Origin: Parcubacteria group bacterium GW2011_GWA2_47_7 | Lineage (GTDB): Bacteria; Patescibacteriota; Minisyncoccia; Phycocordibacterales; UBA6899 | DNA: 13,690 bases | NCBI GenBank assembly: GCA_000999395.1 | Contig: LCOM01000013.1 | Location: 1-13,690 of the forward strand | Reading direction: 5' to 3' | Part shown: piece after piece, positions 8,179-13,570 of the stretch | Layout of the letters: the number at the start of each line of letters is the position of its first letter | Position numbering within the stretch: position 1 is the stretch's first letter | Made by a program: the position numbers and the translations under genes | Notes under the pieces: generated by a model | The model's input: the letters and a program-made list of their open reading frames with translations, nothing else | What the model was told of the DNA's origin: nothing | The model's database searches: none

Positions 8179-8194
8179 CAAGGCGAAAACCTTG
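8179..8194 (-). terminator. Possible terminator of the M23 endopeptidase gene
   Basis: On the minus strand the stem CAAGG-TTTTCG-CCTTG is followed by GTTCCTTTTTG, about 44 nt after the stop codon. The stem is short, so the call is tentative. Confidence 0.45.
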
Positions 8195-8237
8195 ATGCTT
8201 TATTTTTACCGCCCCAAAAGATCACTATGAGACAGGG

Positions 8238-9203
8238 CTAGAGTATTCCCTGTATTGCACGGAGGCGGTCCTGAAGTACTTTTATTTGTGCGAGCAATTT
8301 CTGGATCAGGATCGCGCGTTGCTCTCTCTCAGAATAGAACGGTTTATATTCAAGCAACACTCCGGAGGCTATTCCGCGATTGAGGGCCTCGCGTGTGACC
8401 GGACCCACAGTGCCGACGGGATCGATCATTTGCCGTTTCTGAAAAGCGATTACCGCTTCGCGCGTGATGGGACCGAAGTACCCTGTGATGTTTTCCTTTT
8501 CTATTAACCCCAACACCTTAAGGACTATCTGCAACTGTCGAACCTCTTCTCCGCCTGCGCCTTGCTCAAGTATTGTCTTAAAAATATCGTTCGGACGACC
8601 ATCAACCACCTTCTCTAGCTGGAGTCGTATATCGGGAGTGATTCCGAGCTTTGCATTGCTTGACCGATAATCGCCCGTCGACGTAATTAAACTCGAATAC
8701 GGATCGATCGCCTGTCTAGCAGGATCATGTATCTCGAAGTGTAAGTGCGACACAGTGTTCTCCGCGTTACCGCTATCCCCAACCCACCCCAGGAGCTGCC
8801 CCTTTGTCACCGACTGCCCGCGATCAAGGCCCGGTGCATAGGCATTCGCCTCTCCACCTTTTCCGTCATCGGTGCTAGGCGTGTCGTTGTTCAAATGAAA
8901 ATAAAGATATTGATATCCCTCCGCATCGATGATCGATATCTCGTACCCCCATGCCGCTTCTGGTGAAATAACGTAATTCACCGTTCCGTTGACTGCCGAA
9001 ACAACAGGAGTCATCTTCGCCGCGATGATATCATTCCCCAGATGTTTTCTCGTTCCTCCGCCTCGTGGTGCGCCGAAATCGCTGAAAAAATTGTTCGGTC
9101 CATTCACGGGAAACTCGATCGAGCGGACAACCTGTGCATTCGCTAAGACAGGAATATATAATAAAGAGAGAGCAATATAAAATAAGTGAGAGTGTTTTAT
9201 CAT
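8238..9203 (-). CDS. Secreted M23 (LytM-type) peptidoglycan endopeptidase with peptidoglycan-binding domain
   Basis: The protein has 321 residues from ATG 9203. Residues 1-23 form a signal peptide ending in ALANA-like PVLANA, with likely cleavage before Q24. The M23 zinc metallopeptidase domain spans about 35-170, with ligands H54 and D58 (HLGND) and the HLH motif H153/H155. A PG_binding_1 domain follows at about 215-275 (GEEVRQLQIVLKVLGL, GYFGPITREAVIAFQ). A short C-terminal coiled-coil-like helix ends the protein. It should cut peptide crosslinks in the cell wall outside the membrane, in growth, division or scavenging of neighbours' walls. All metal ligands are present, so it is predicted active. 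Upstream in-frame codons to 9311 run through a hairpin and are not accepted. The -10 box sits only 6 nt before the ATG, suggesting a leaderless mRNA. Confidence 0.9.
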   Translation of the reverse strand: MIKHSHLFYIALSLLYIPVLANAQVVRSIEFPVNGPNNFFSDFGAPRGGGTRKHLGNDIIAAKMTPVVSAVNGTVNYVISPEAAWGYEISIIDAEGYQYLYFHLNNDTPSTDDGKGGEANAYAPGLDRGQSVTKGQLLGWVGDSGNAENTVSHLHFEIHDPARQAIDPYSSLITSTGDYRSSNAKLGITPDIRLQLEKVVDGRPNDIFKTILEQGAGGEEVRQLQIVLKVLGLIEKENITGYFGPITREAVIAFQKRQMIDPVGTVGPVTREALNRGIASGVLLEYKPFYSEREQRAILIQKLLAQIKVLQDRLRAIQGIL

Positions 9204-9209
9204 CGCGCC

Positions 9210-9215
9210 ATTATA
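9210..9215 (-). promoter_or_regulatory. -10 box placed for a leaderless M23 transcript
   Basis: A perfect TATAAT on the minus strand is separated from the ATG at 9203 by exactly six bases, so transcription would start at or next to the start codon. No Shine-Dalgarno is present. No clear -35 hexamer is seen at 16-18 nt. Confidence 0.55.
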
Positions 9216-9251
9216 CCCTACACGAGCCCCAATTCGTCGGTCACGTTCTTT

Positions 9252-9291
9252 TTGCAGTACAAAGCGCCCTGCGGGGCGCTTTGTACTGCAA
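9252..9291. repeat. 18-bp perfect-stem GC-rich hairpin upstream of the M23 promoter
   Basis: TTGCAGTACAAAGCGCCC and its exact complement flank a 4-nt loop (TGCG). No T-run follows on the plus strand, and on the minus strand the stem is followed by A-rich sequence, so it is not a classical terminator for a visible gene. It may be a REP-like element or a regulatory structure. Confidence 0.75.
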
Positions 9292-9337
9292 TTGCTAGAG
9301 CTGATGGACAAAATTCATGAACGAACTTACGCGGACT

Positions 9338-9445
9338 TCATACGGCAAGTGCTTCAAGCGCCATCGAAACCCCGCTGATGAATGACAACCCGTCAACTGT
9401 CATATCTAACTTTTCCAACATTTTACCAACGTACCCCGCATTCAT
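9338..9445 (-). CDS. Possible 35-residue ORF or gene remnant
   Basis: From ATG 9445 the frame reads MNAGYVGKMLEKLDMTVDGL and continues for 15 more residues to TGA. The frame stays open for another 16 codons upstream of the ATG without a start codon. Composition is protein-like and amphipathic, but there is no Shine-Dalgarno and no recognised family. It may be the 3' remnant of a lost gene. Confidence 0.22.
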   Translation of the reverse strand: MNAGYVGKMLEKLDMTVDGLSFISGVSMALEALAV

Positions 9446-9462
9446 CGACGAAAATGTTATTT

Positions 9463-9569
9463 TGAAATGGATCAGAACATCTTCCGCACATCAAATCTGA
9501 CACCGTTTTCATTTCTCGGGATAAAAACGAATTATCCCATGATACGCCATGGCGTATCATGGGATAATT
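9463..9569. repeat. Palindromic repeat locus (E): repeat flank plus a perfect 40-bp palindrome
   Basis: Bases 9530-9569 are a perfect palindrome with no loop: each half is AATTATCCCATGATACGCCA or its complement. The sequence before it, from GAAATGGAT to ACCGTTTTC, carries the same modules in the same order as the right flank of the copy at 12.5 kb (GAAATGGAT, ATCAAAT, CCCGTTTTC). The core differs from the other copies apart from its AAT-ATCC beginning. Confidence 0.8.
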
Positions 9570-9614
9570 ATTATCGAAGTGGTTGGAGAAACAAAACAGG
9601 AAGAAGAAAATATG

Positions 9615-9782
9615 TTATTCGCCTTTCTCCTTTTTTGCCTTAAGATTTTTGAGTCGACTCTCCGCAAGTGAAGTCCAGCTAAGCACCCCAACAGCAGAGC
9701 GCACTGCCTCCATCTCCTCCTCGTTTAATACTCCCTTCTCAATAAGCATCAAGAGTATCTCGGCTGCCTTTTTATCATCCAT
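9615..9782 (-). CDS. 55-residue acidic/amphipathic small protein, unknown
   Basis: The ATG at 9782 opens a 55-codon frame beginning MDDKKAAEILLMLIEKGVLN and ending in a Lys-rich tail (KNLKAKKEKGE). The sequence is almost entirely predicted helical with a short-domain look (EKGVLNEEEMEAV resembles a helix-turn-helix spacer pattern as in short adaptor or SHOCT-like modules), but no family is claimed. It follows the small membrane protein gene by 34 nt on the same strand, suggesting one transcript. No strong Shine-Dalgarno is seen. The overlapping plus-strand frame (9583-9789) is Ser-rich and low in protein character, so the minus strand is preferred. Confidence 0.5.
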   Translation of the reverse strand: MDDKKAAEILLMLIEKGVLNEEEMEAVRSAVGVLSWTSLAESRLKNLKAKKEKGE

Positions 9783-9816
9783 GAATTAAATGTAGCACAT
9801 CAGTCATAATGATTCC

Positions 9817-10434
9817 TCATTTTTCGATGTTTTCGTTTTGCAAAACTGAAATGTTTTTTTTGAATTTTCTGCGCAATTCTATTTCGGTAATAATGATAAA
9901 ATTCGCTGTGAGCACAGAGGCCGGGTACATCCAATTGAGAAACGTATAACTGCCCATTGAAAAAATTGAGAGGGAATGTTTTAGCGCGTCCACGTAGATT
10001 GATCCAAGTGACTCACTATGAGGGGCATGCCATGTTTTCCTCATTGTTGGAATAAATGCAATGAGGTCAATGAGTGTCGCGAATATAACCGACCACAGTA
10101 CGCTCTTCGTAAGCACCCAAGGTAAAATTGATGCGATAGCTAAAACAAGGCATATTTTATCAAAGTGTGTTATATCTTTTGTTCCATATCCACCCTTCAA
10201 GGACAGTAGAAGTATAAACACGGTCACGAGTGTAGTAACCCCTGTAGCCCAAGCACCAGGACCTCCACCAGAAACCCACTGTCCCAAAAAAGCAATTGAT
10301 GTGACGATTGACCATATCAACCACGTATAAATATGCGGTTTTGTGTTTCCACGAAAAATATCTCGAATATAGAGAGAGGAACTAAACAGTGCCAAAAACA
10401 CTGCAACTGTTCCTAATATCATCTTAATACTCAT
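9817..10434 (-). CDS. Multi-pass small membrane protein, possibly PQ-loop/SWEET-like
   Basis: From ATG 10434 the protein has about 205 residues and six or seven hydrophobic segments. Two halves share a pattern of a helix ending in a Pro-containing basic loop: YIRDIFRGNTKPHIYTWLIW near the N-terminus and FIPTMRKTWHAPHSESLGS in the second half. This is reminiscent of the internal duplication in PQ-loop/SemiSWEET transporters, though the PQ dipeptide itself is absent. The C-terminus is basic and soluble. A TTG at 10461 would add nine residues; neither start has a good Shine-Dalgarno. Transport of a small solute is only a guess. The 55-residue gene follows downstream. Confidence 0.65.
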   Translation of the reverse strand: MSIKMILGTVAVFLALFSSSLYIRDIFRGNTKPHIYTWLIWSIVTSIAFLGQWVSGGGPGAWATGVTTLVTVFILLLSLKGGYGTKDITHFDKICLVLAIASILPWVLTKSVLWSVIFATLIDLIAFIPTMRKTWHAPHSESLGSIYVDALKHSLSIFSMGSYTFLNWMYPASVLTANFIIITEIELRRKFKKNISVLQNENIEK

Positions 10435-10490
10435 GAATGAATCATACCAAATTCTATACAAACTCTTATCATTAATTCTCCCCCACGTTT

Positions 10491-10542
10491 AATTGAGATG
10501 AACTGTACTCATTCCCCTCTTGCAATGAAACTTATCTCAATT
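10491..10542. repeat. 9-bp inverted repeat with a long loop
   Basis: AATTGAGAT (10491-10499) and ATCTCAATT (10534-10542) flank 34 nt between the L,D-transpeptidase relic and the membrane protein gene. On the plus strand the right arm continues into T residues. No plus-strand gene ends here, so a regulatory role is uncertain. Confidence 0.35.
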
Positions 10543-10554
10543 TTTATCAAAAGA

Positions 10555-10962
10555 TTACTCACGCACGCAAAACAAGGTGTCCTTTTTACATTTACCAAGC
10601 ACTTCAATAATATCAGTGAGCGAGGCTGCGACGCATCCTTCGGTCGGAGTATAATTTTCACGTGCCACGTGAAAGAAGATACCGCTACCCTTTCCTCGAA
10701 CGATGGGATTATCATTGTGACCCAATACAACAACAATATCGAACACATGTGACTCTCGCCAAAGGCCCTCCTCTCTACCGCCCGCTTGCTTCGTGATCAT
10801 CATATTGTAGTTCGAACTCTCTAGGTCTTCGCACCATGCAGTACCATTCACAATCTCTTCAGTCGGAAATACCGAGAACGGCCGAGCAGTTCGATCGGCA
10901 CGATAGAGCACCCTGCGAATGGGAAAACAGCCGACAGTACAATGATATTCTCTTCCATCAGC
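10555..10962 (-). pseudogene. Decayed L,D-transpeptidase (YkuD family), N-terminal deletion and frameshift
   Basis: The catalytic half is intact: HVFDIVVVLGHNDNPIV, then GSGIFFHVARENYTPTEGCV, which contains the H...(S/T)xGC motif with the nucleophilic cysteine. L,D-transpeptidases make 3-3 crosslinks in peptidoglycan. The frame upstream of the apparent GTG at 10911 still reads as family sequence (TVGCFPIRRVLYRADR) back to 10912-10938 and then hits TGA at 10963-10965. In another frame an ATG at 10958, six bases after a TACAAT box, reads MEENIIVLS, a plausible true N-terminus. The segment expected between them (CALGR...EGDGATP in relatives) is missing. The simplest reading is a deletion of a few tens of codons that changed frame. 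A short protein from GTG 10911 (118 residues) is possible but has no Shine-Dalgarno. Confidence 0.7.
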
Positions 10963-10964
10963 TC

Positions 10965-10970
10965 ATTGTA
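10965..10970 (-). promoter_or_regulatory. -10-like box before the relic L,D-transpeptidase start
   Basis: TACAAT on the minus strand lies exactly six bases before ATG 10958, the same geometry as TATAAT before the M23 start. No clear -35 hexamer is seen. Confidence 0.35.
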
Positions 10971-11161
10971 TCAGAACAACACCGTGAATGAATCGAGAAA
11001 TCACTCATAATTGCACTCATTTTCAACAACCACATCAAATAAAAATCAAATGTAATTACCCCGTTAACAGTAGTGATTCGACGCCTGCAGAGGTGTGGTG
11101 TATTCTATGATGAAGAATGATGAGCAGAATGCTCGTCGCATGAACAGCTAATTACGTTGCT

Positions 11162-11605
11162 ATGTCCTACCACGAAGAACTGTCATCGAGTGAGAGTGTT
11201 AAAAAACTCCCCGAGGGAAGTAAGGCAGAAAAGATCAGAAATGGAGTTGAGATGAGACTTGAAGAAATTACTTCCGCCATCGCAGCAGGACACCCAAGTC
11301 TTACTCGCCTTGAACTCACAGAGGTAGGAAAAAACATTATTGCACTTTTTGACGAACTCTTAGACGAACTCCCGGAGGATTTTGCGAACGAGCACCCCAC
11401 CATTGAACACTCGGCTCCCGCCGATGAGCTTGAAAATGGACCGGTTGCCATCGGAGATAACCGCTCAAAACGTTTTTGGGAAATTGATAACGAGATAGGG
11501 GTACTCCTCAAAAAATTCGACGCGCTCTATGAAACGCAGGCATTCGAGCCCGAGATACAAACTGACGGCATTGTCGTGCAACAGGACAAACCTTTAATGC
11601 ACTGA
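11162..11605 (+). CDS. Acidic soluble protein of 147 residues, unknown function
   Basis: No family is recognised. The protein is rich in Glu and Asp, lacks a signal peptide and membrane segments, and is predicted largely helical in two blocks: residues ~20-75 (KAEKIRNGVEMRLEEITSAI, then LFDELLDELPEDF) and ~100-125 (SKRFWEIDNEIGVLLKKFDAL). The region between and the C-terminus look disordered. Codon use and composition on this strand are protein-like, whereas the opposite frame (11167-11511) is Ser-rich and unconvincing. No Shine-Dalgarno or clear promoter precedes the ATG. A 14-codon frame (MMKNDEQNARRMNS) ends 10 nt before the ATG, of unknown relevance. It converges with the NYN gene across repeat copy B. 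Confidence 0.6.
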   Translation: MSYHEELSSSESVKKLPEGSKAEKIRNGVEMRLEEITSAIAAGHPSLTRLELTEVGKNIIALFDELLDELPEDFANEHPTIEHSAPADELENGPVAIGDNRSKRFWEIDNEIGVLLKKFDALYETQAFEPEIQTDGIVVQQDKPLMH

Positions 11606-11611
11606 AACCCC

Positions 11612-11736
11612 AAAATGGGAATCATCGTTTCCGAATGGGACTAATCCTCATTTTCTCAGCGCCAACAAATAATCCAAGGTTCCACCTTGGATTATTTTAA
11701 TAATGAGACCTTATCCATATTTCTCACAAGACCACA
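11612..11736. repeat. Intergenic palindromic repeat, copy B
   Basis: The core at 11667-11697 has 14-bp perfect arms AAATAATCCAAGGT / ACCTTGGATTATTT around loop TCC. The left flank holds AATGGGACTAATCCTCATTTT and the right flank GACCTTATCCATATTTCTCA then CAAGACCACA. Nearly the whole unit is repeated at 13447-13570. The left flank and right flank are themselves imperfect direct repeats of each other (GACTNATCC...ATTTTCTCA). Confidence 0.9.
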
Positions 11737-11822
11737 CATTCAGATAAAATGGATGGCTCTGACCCCTAGCGAGACTTTTTGCTAAAAAGGTGAGCAATTT
11801 CAAGGGTTTTCTAATAACTTCC

Positions 11823-11850
11823 TTGTTTTTTCATCTTTCGTATGTATAAT
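11823..11850 (+). promoter_or_regulatory. Orphan plus-strand promoter
   Basis: TTGTTT (11823-11828), 16 nt and a perfect TATAAT (11845-11850) point rightward, where there is no plus-strand gene. An inverted repeat ATTCA-TAT-TGAAT at 11848-11860 overlaps the -10 and start region and could be an operator. Confidence 0.5.
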
Positions 11851-11856
11851 TCATAT

Positions 11857-11910
11857 TGAATCAATACGAAAAAGGACCCAAAAGGCGTAGTACCTAAGGG
11901 GCCTTTTTCA
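11857..11910 (+). ncRNA. Candidate small RNA of about 50 nt
   Basis: The orphan promoter would start transcription near 11857, and a hairpin followed by TTTTT lies at 11869-11908. The product would be mostly one hairpin and would overlap only the stop codon of the convergent NYN gene. It is predicted from promoter plus terminator alone. Confidence 0.3.
11869..11907 (-). terminator. Terminator of the NYN gene, probably bidirectional
   Basis: AAAAAGG-A-CCC pairs with GGG-G-CCTTTTT (one A-G mismatch) directly after the TGA at 11908-11910. On the minus strand it is followed by TTTTTCGTATTG; on the plus strand by a T-run as well. Confidence 0.75.
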
Positions 11911-12423
11911 TTTATGATAGGAAATTTTACTTTTGATGTCAGGATTTTCGAGGTAGTCAAAATGTTCTCCTCCTAACTTTTTATAAAGAGAGGAGGCAAA
12001 CTCCTTGTTCGGAAAAAGCATCTTCCCAAAACGTTTCTTCTTCATGAGAAAGTCGACCAGTTTCATATAATCTCCATCACCTGAAACGATAAATATTTTA
12101 TCGAACGGTTCATTCTCAACCAACTTTTTCATTGCACTGAAAACAATGTCGCTGTCGACATCCCCCTTCTTCTTTCCTTTGAGCGCGGACGAGTGCTCCC
12201 GAAACGAAAGGATGAAACCGGCTTTTTGTAGACTATCGTAGAGATCTTGTTCTTCCTCGGAGACATATCCGAGAAAATAATATGCCTCGGTAATATGATA
12301 TTTATCACGCAAATAGGTGCGCAGCTTTTTATAATCAACCGACCAACCAAGATCTTTGGTCCCCATGTGCAGATTCTGCCCGTCGATAAAGGCAATGTTG
12401 GAAACCTCCTCTTTCTCGTTCAT
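11908..12423 (-). CDS. NYN-domain (LabA/DUF88-type) putative ribonuclease
   Basis: The protein has 171 residues from ATG 12423. It is a single NYN domain of the PIN-like nuclease superfamily: strand 1 ends in FIDGQNL (D14, N17), the middle carries KGDVDSD (D88, D90, D92), and strand 4 ends in VSGDGDY (D116, D118). These acidic residues form the metal site in active family members, so catalysis is predicted intact, probably on RNA. Members act in RNA turnover or as accessory toxins and regulators; the target here is unknown. A TTG at 12474 would add 17 residues but the added segment is not family-like; neither start has a close Shine-Dalgarno. The gene sits alone between palindromic repeat copies B and C. 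Confidence 0.87.
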   Translation of the reverse strand: MNEKEEVSNIAFIDGQNLHMGTKDLGWSVDYKKLRTYLRDKYHITEAYYFLGYVSEEEQDLYDSLQKAGFILSFREHSSALKGKKKGDVDSDIVFSAMKKLVENEPFDKIFIVSGDGDYMKLVDFLMKKKRFGKMLFPNKEFASSLYKKLGGEHFDYLENPDIKSKISYHK

Positions 12424-12532
12424 ATGAGCGCATTCTACTCTCTCATAGAGAATATTCAATTTCAGCAATCGCAACCCTGTACCCCAATCACCCTTTTACC
12501 GCCGATAAGATCAGTCAAACAGATCAATCGCG

Positions 12533-12660
12533 CTTATCCCCGTTTTCTCAACGCGACCAAATAATCCAAGGTGGAACCTTGGATTATTTTGGTAAGACTT
12601 TATCCGCATTTCTCACAAGACCACACGAAATGGATATCAAATGTACTTATCCCCGTTTTC
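12533..12660. repeat. Intergenic palindromic repeat, copy C
   Basis: The core at 12559-12589 has the same 14-bp arms as copies B and D, but the loop is GGA instead of TCC. An exact 15-bp direct repeat CTTATCCCCGTTTTC brackets the unit (12533-12547 and 12646-12660). The left flank TCTCAACGCGACC and right flank TTTCTCACAAGACCACA match copy D. It lies between the NYN gene and the end of the exported-protein gene. Confidence 0.9.
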
Positions 12661-12673
12661 CCGTTTTCGCGTT

Positions 12674-13357
12674 TCAAGAGAGAATTAAAGTATGCTTACT
12701 TTCATTTTCCATTTTGCGCGCCACTGCTGCGACTTTTGCTTCGGGTGGGAGTGACTGGAAAGAGTTGCGGGTGTTAACATGCGCAACATCAGCTTGGAGA
12801 AGTTGCTCCGCGGGATATGCGGCTTCAAATGCTTTCACTTTGGGGTCTTGCTCGGCGAGTGCTTGAAGTGCGGCGGCATTCTTAGTGCTATCGGTACTTA
12901 GGAGCTTGCTGGCGTTCTCATGCGGATTGAGCGTATAGTAGTCGCCCTCTGGGTCATAGCGAGTACTCAGGAGGTATGTGAAGCCGGATTGGAGCATACC
13001 ATTACTATCTTCCATGAGGTATAACACACCATTTTTTTCTCCACCTTCTTGGTTGATCACTACGGCGTCCTTCAAATCACCCTTAATATTTTCTATCACT
13101 TCCACGCTAAATTGTGTCGCGGGATTTCTGATGAAGTCATTCGTTCCAACTTGTGCGATCACTTTGCCGACGAAGACATTATGGGATGCACCAATGAGGA
13201 TGGCATTGTCGGAGTAGTTGGCGGGATAGGAGGGGTGAACAGCAATCACATTTTGAACGGGATAAGATTGCAGGAAAAATGCTAACCATGCAACGAATAA
13301 CATGCAAAGAACCACACTTCCCATCATCAACACATAACTTTGTTTAATTTGTTTCAT
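12674..13357 (-). CDS. Membrane-anchored exported protein, unknown function
   Basis: The protein has 227 residues. A basic start (MKQIKQS) and a hydrophobic segment at about 9-30 without a clear signal-peptidase site suggest an N-terminal anchor with the rest outside. Residues ~50-135 form a predicted beta-rich domain (NVFVGKVIAQVGTNDF, TQFSVEVIENIKGDLKDAVV, FTYLLSTRYDPEGDYYTL), similar in rhythm to small OB/netrin-like domains of exported bacterial proteins, but no family is claimed. The C-terminal ~90 residues are helical and charged. ATG 13357 lacks a good Shine-Dalgarno. The gene stands alone between repeat copies C and D, and its stop codon is only 14 nt from copy C. Confidence 0.7.
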   Translation of the reverse strand: MKQIKQSYVLMMGSVVLCMLFVAWLAFFLQSYPVQNVIAVHPSYPANYSDNAILIGASHNVFVGKVIAQVGTNDFIRNPATQFSVEVIENIKGDLKDAVVINQEGGEKNGVLYLMEDSNGMLQSGFTYLLSTRYDPEGDYYTLNPHENASKLLSTDSTKNAAALQALAEQDPKVKAFEAAYPAEQLLQADVAHVNTRNSFQSLPPEAKVAAVARKMENESKHTLILS

Positions 13358-13446
13358 GGCTTTTTTGAAAATTATCTAAGGAAGACGATACTTCTTGTTT
13401 GCAAATTTATATATATTTATCTTCTAAAACGGCATGTAATAACCAA

Positions 13447-13570
13447 AAAATGGGAGTCCTCGTTTTCGAATGGGACTAATCCTCATTTTTTCAACGCGAC
13501 CAAATAATCCAAGGTTCCACCTTGGATTATTTCGTAATAAGACCTCATCCATATTTCTCACAAGACCACA
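13447..13570. repeat. Intergenic palindromic repeat, copy D
   Basis: The core at 13502-13532 has arms AAATAATCCAAGGT / ACCTTGGATTATTT and loop TCC. The flanks match copy B over nearly the whole unit, from AAAATGGGA to CAAGACCACA, with scattered substitutions. Left of the core, two tandem half-units (ATGGGAGTCCTCGTTTTCG and ATGGGACTAATCCTCATTTT) are visible. It lies upstream of the exported-protein gene. Confidence 0.9.

Larger units (their letters stand above)
7785..8237. other. Intergenic region with short inverted repeats, no gene seen
   Basis: No convincing ORF is found on either strand. It holds a perfect short inverted repeat AGCTAC-ATATA-GTAGCT at 7865-7881, next to CCAT-GTAA-ATGG. Further right are a diverged palindromic repeat copy at 8021-8053, two C-rich modules (ACCCCGTTTTC and TCCCCATTTTTCC, 8067-8099) and the putative M23 terminator. 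Confidence 0.5.

Noticed and set aside
9583..9789. Plus-strand 68-residue frame
   Set aside because: Ser-rich composition and no start signals; the opposite strand encodes a more credible 55-residue protein.
11108..11151. 14-codon leader frame before the acidic protein gene
   Set aside because: No Shine-Dalgarno, no attenuator structure and no codon bias; likely chance.
11612..13570. Repeats as a CRISPR array
   Set aside because: Only three copies, spaced by whole genes of ~0.9 kb, with no short regular spacers and no cas genes.
11612..13570. Repeats as integron attC sites
   Set aside because: The layout fits, but RYYYAAC and GTTRRRY boxes in paired positions were not found and no integrase is present; kept only as an analogy.
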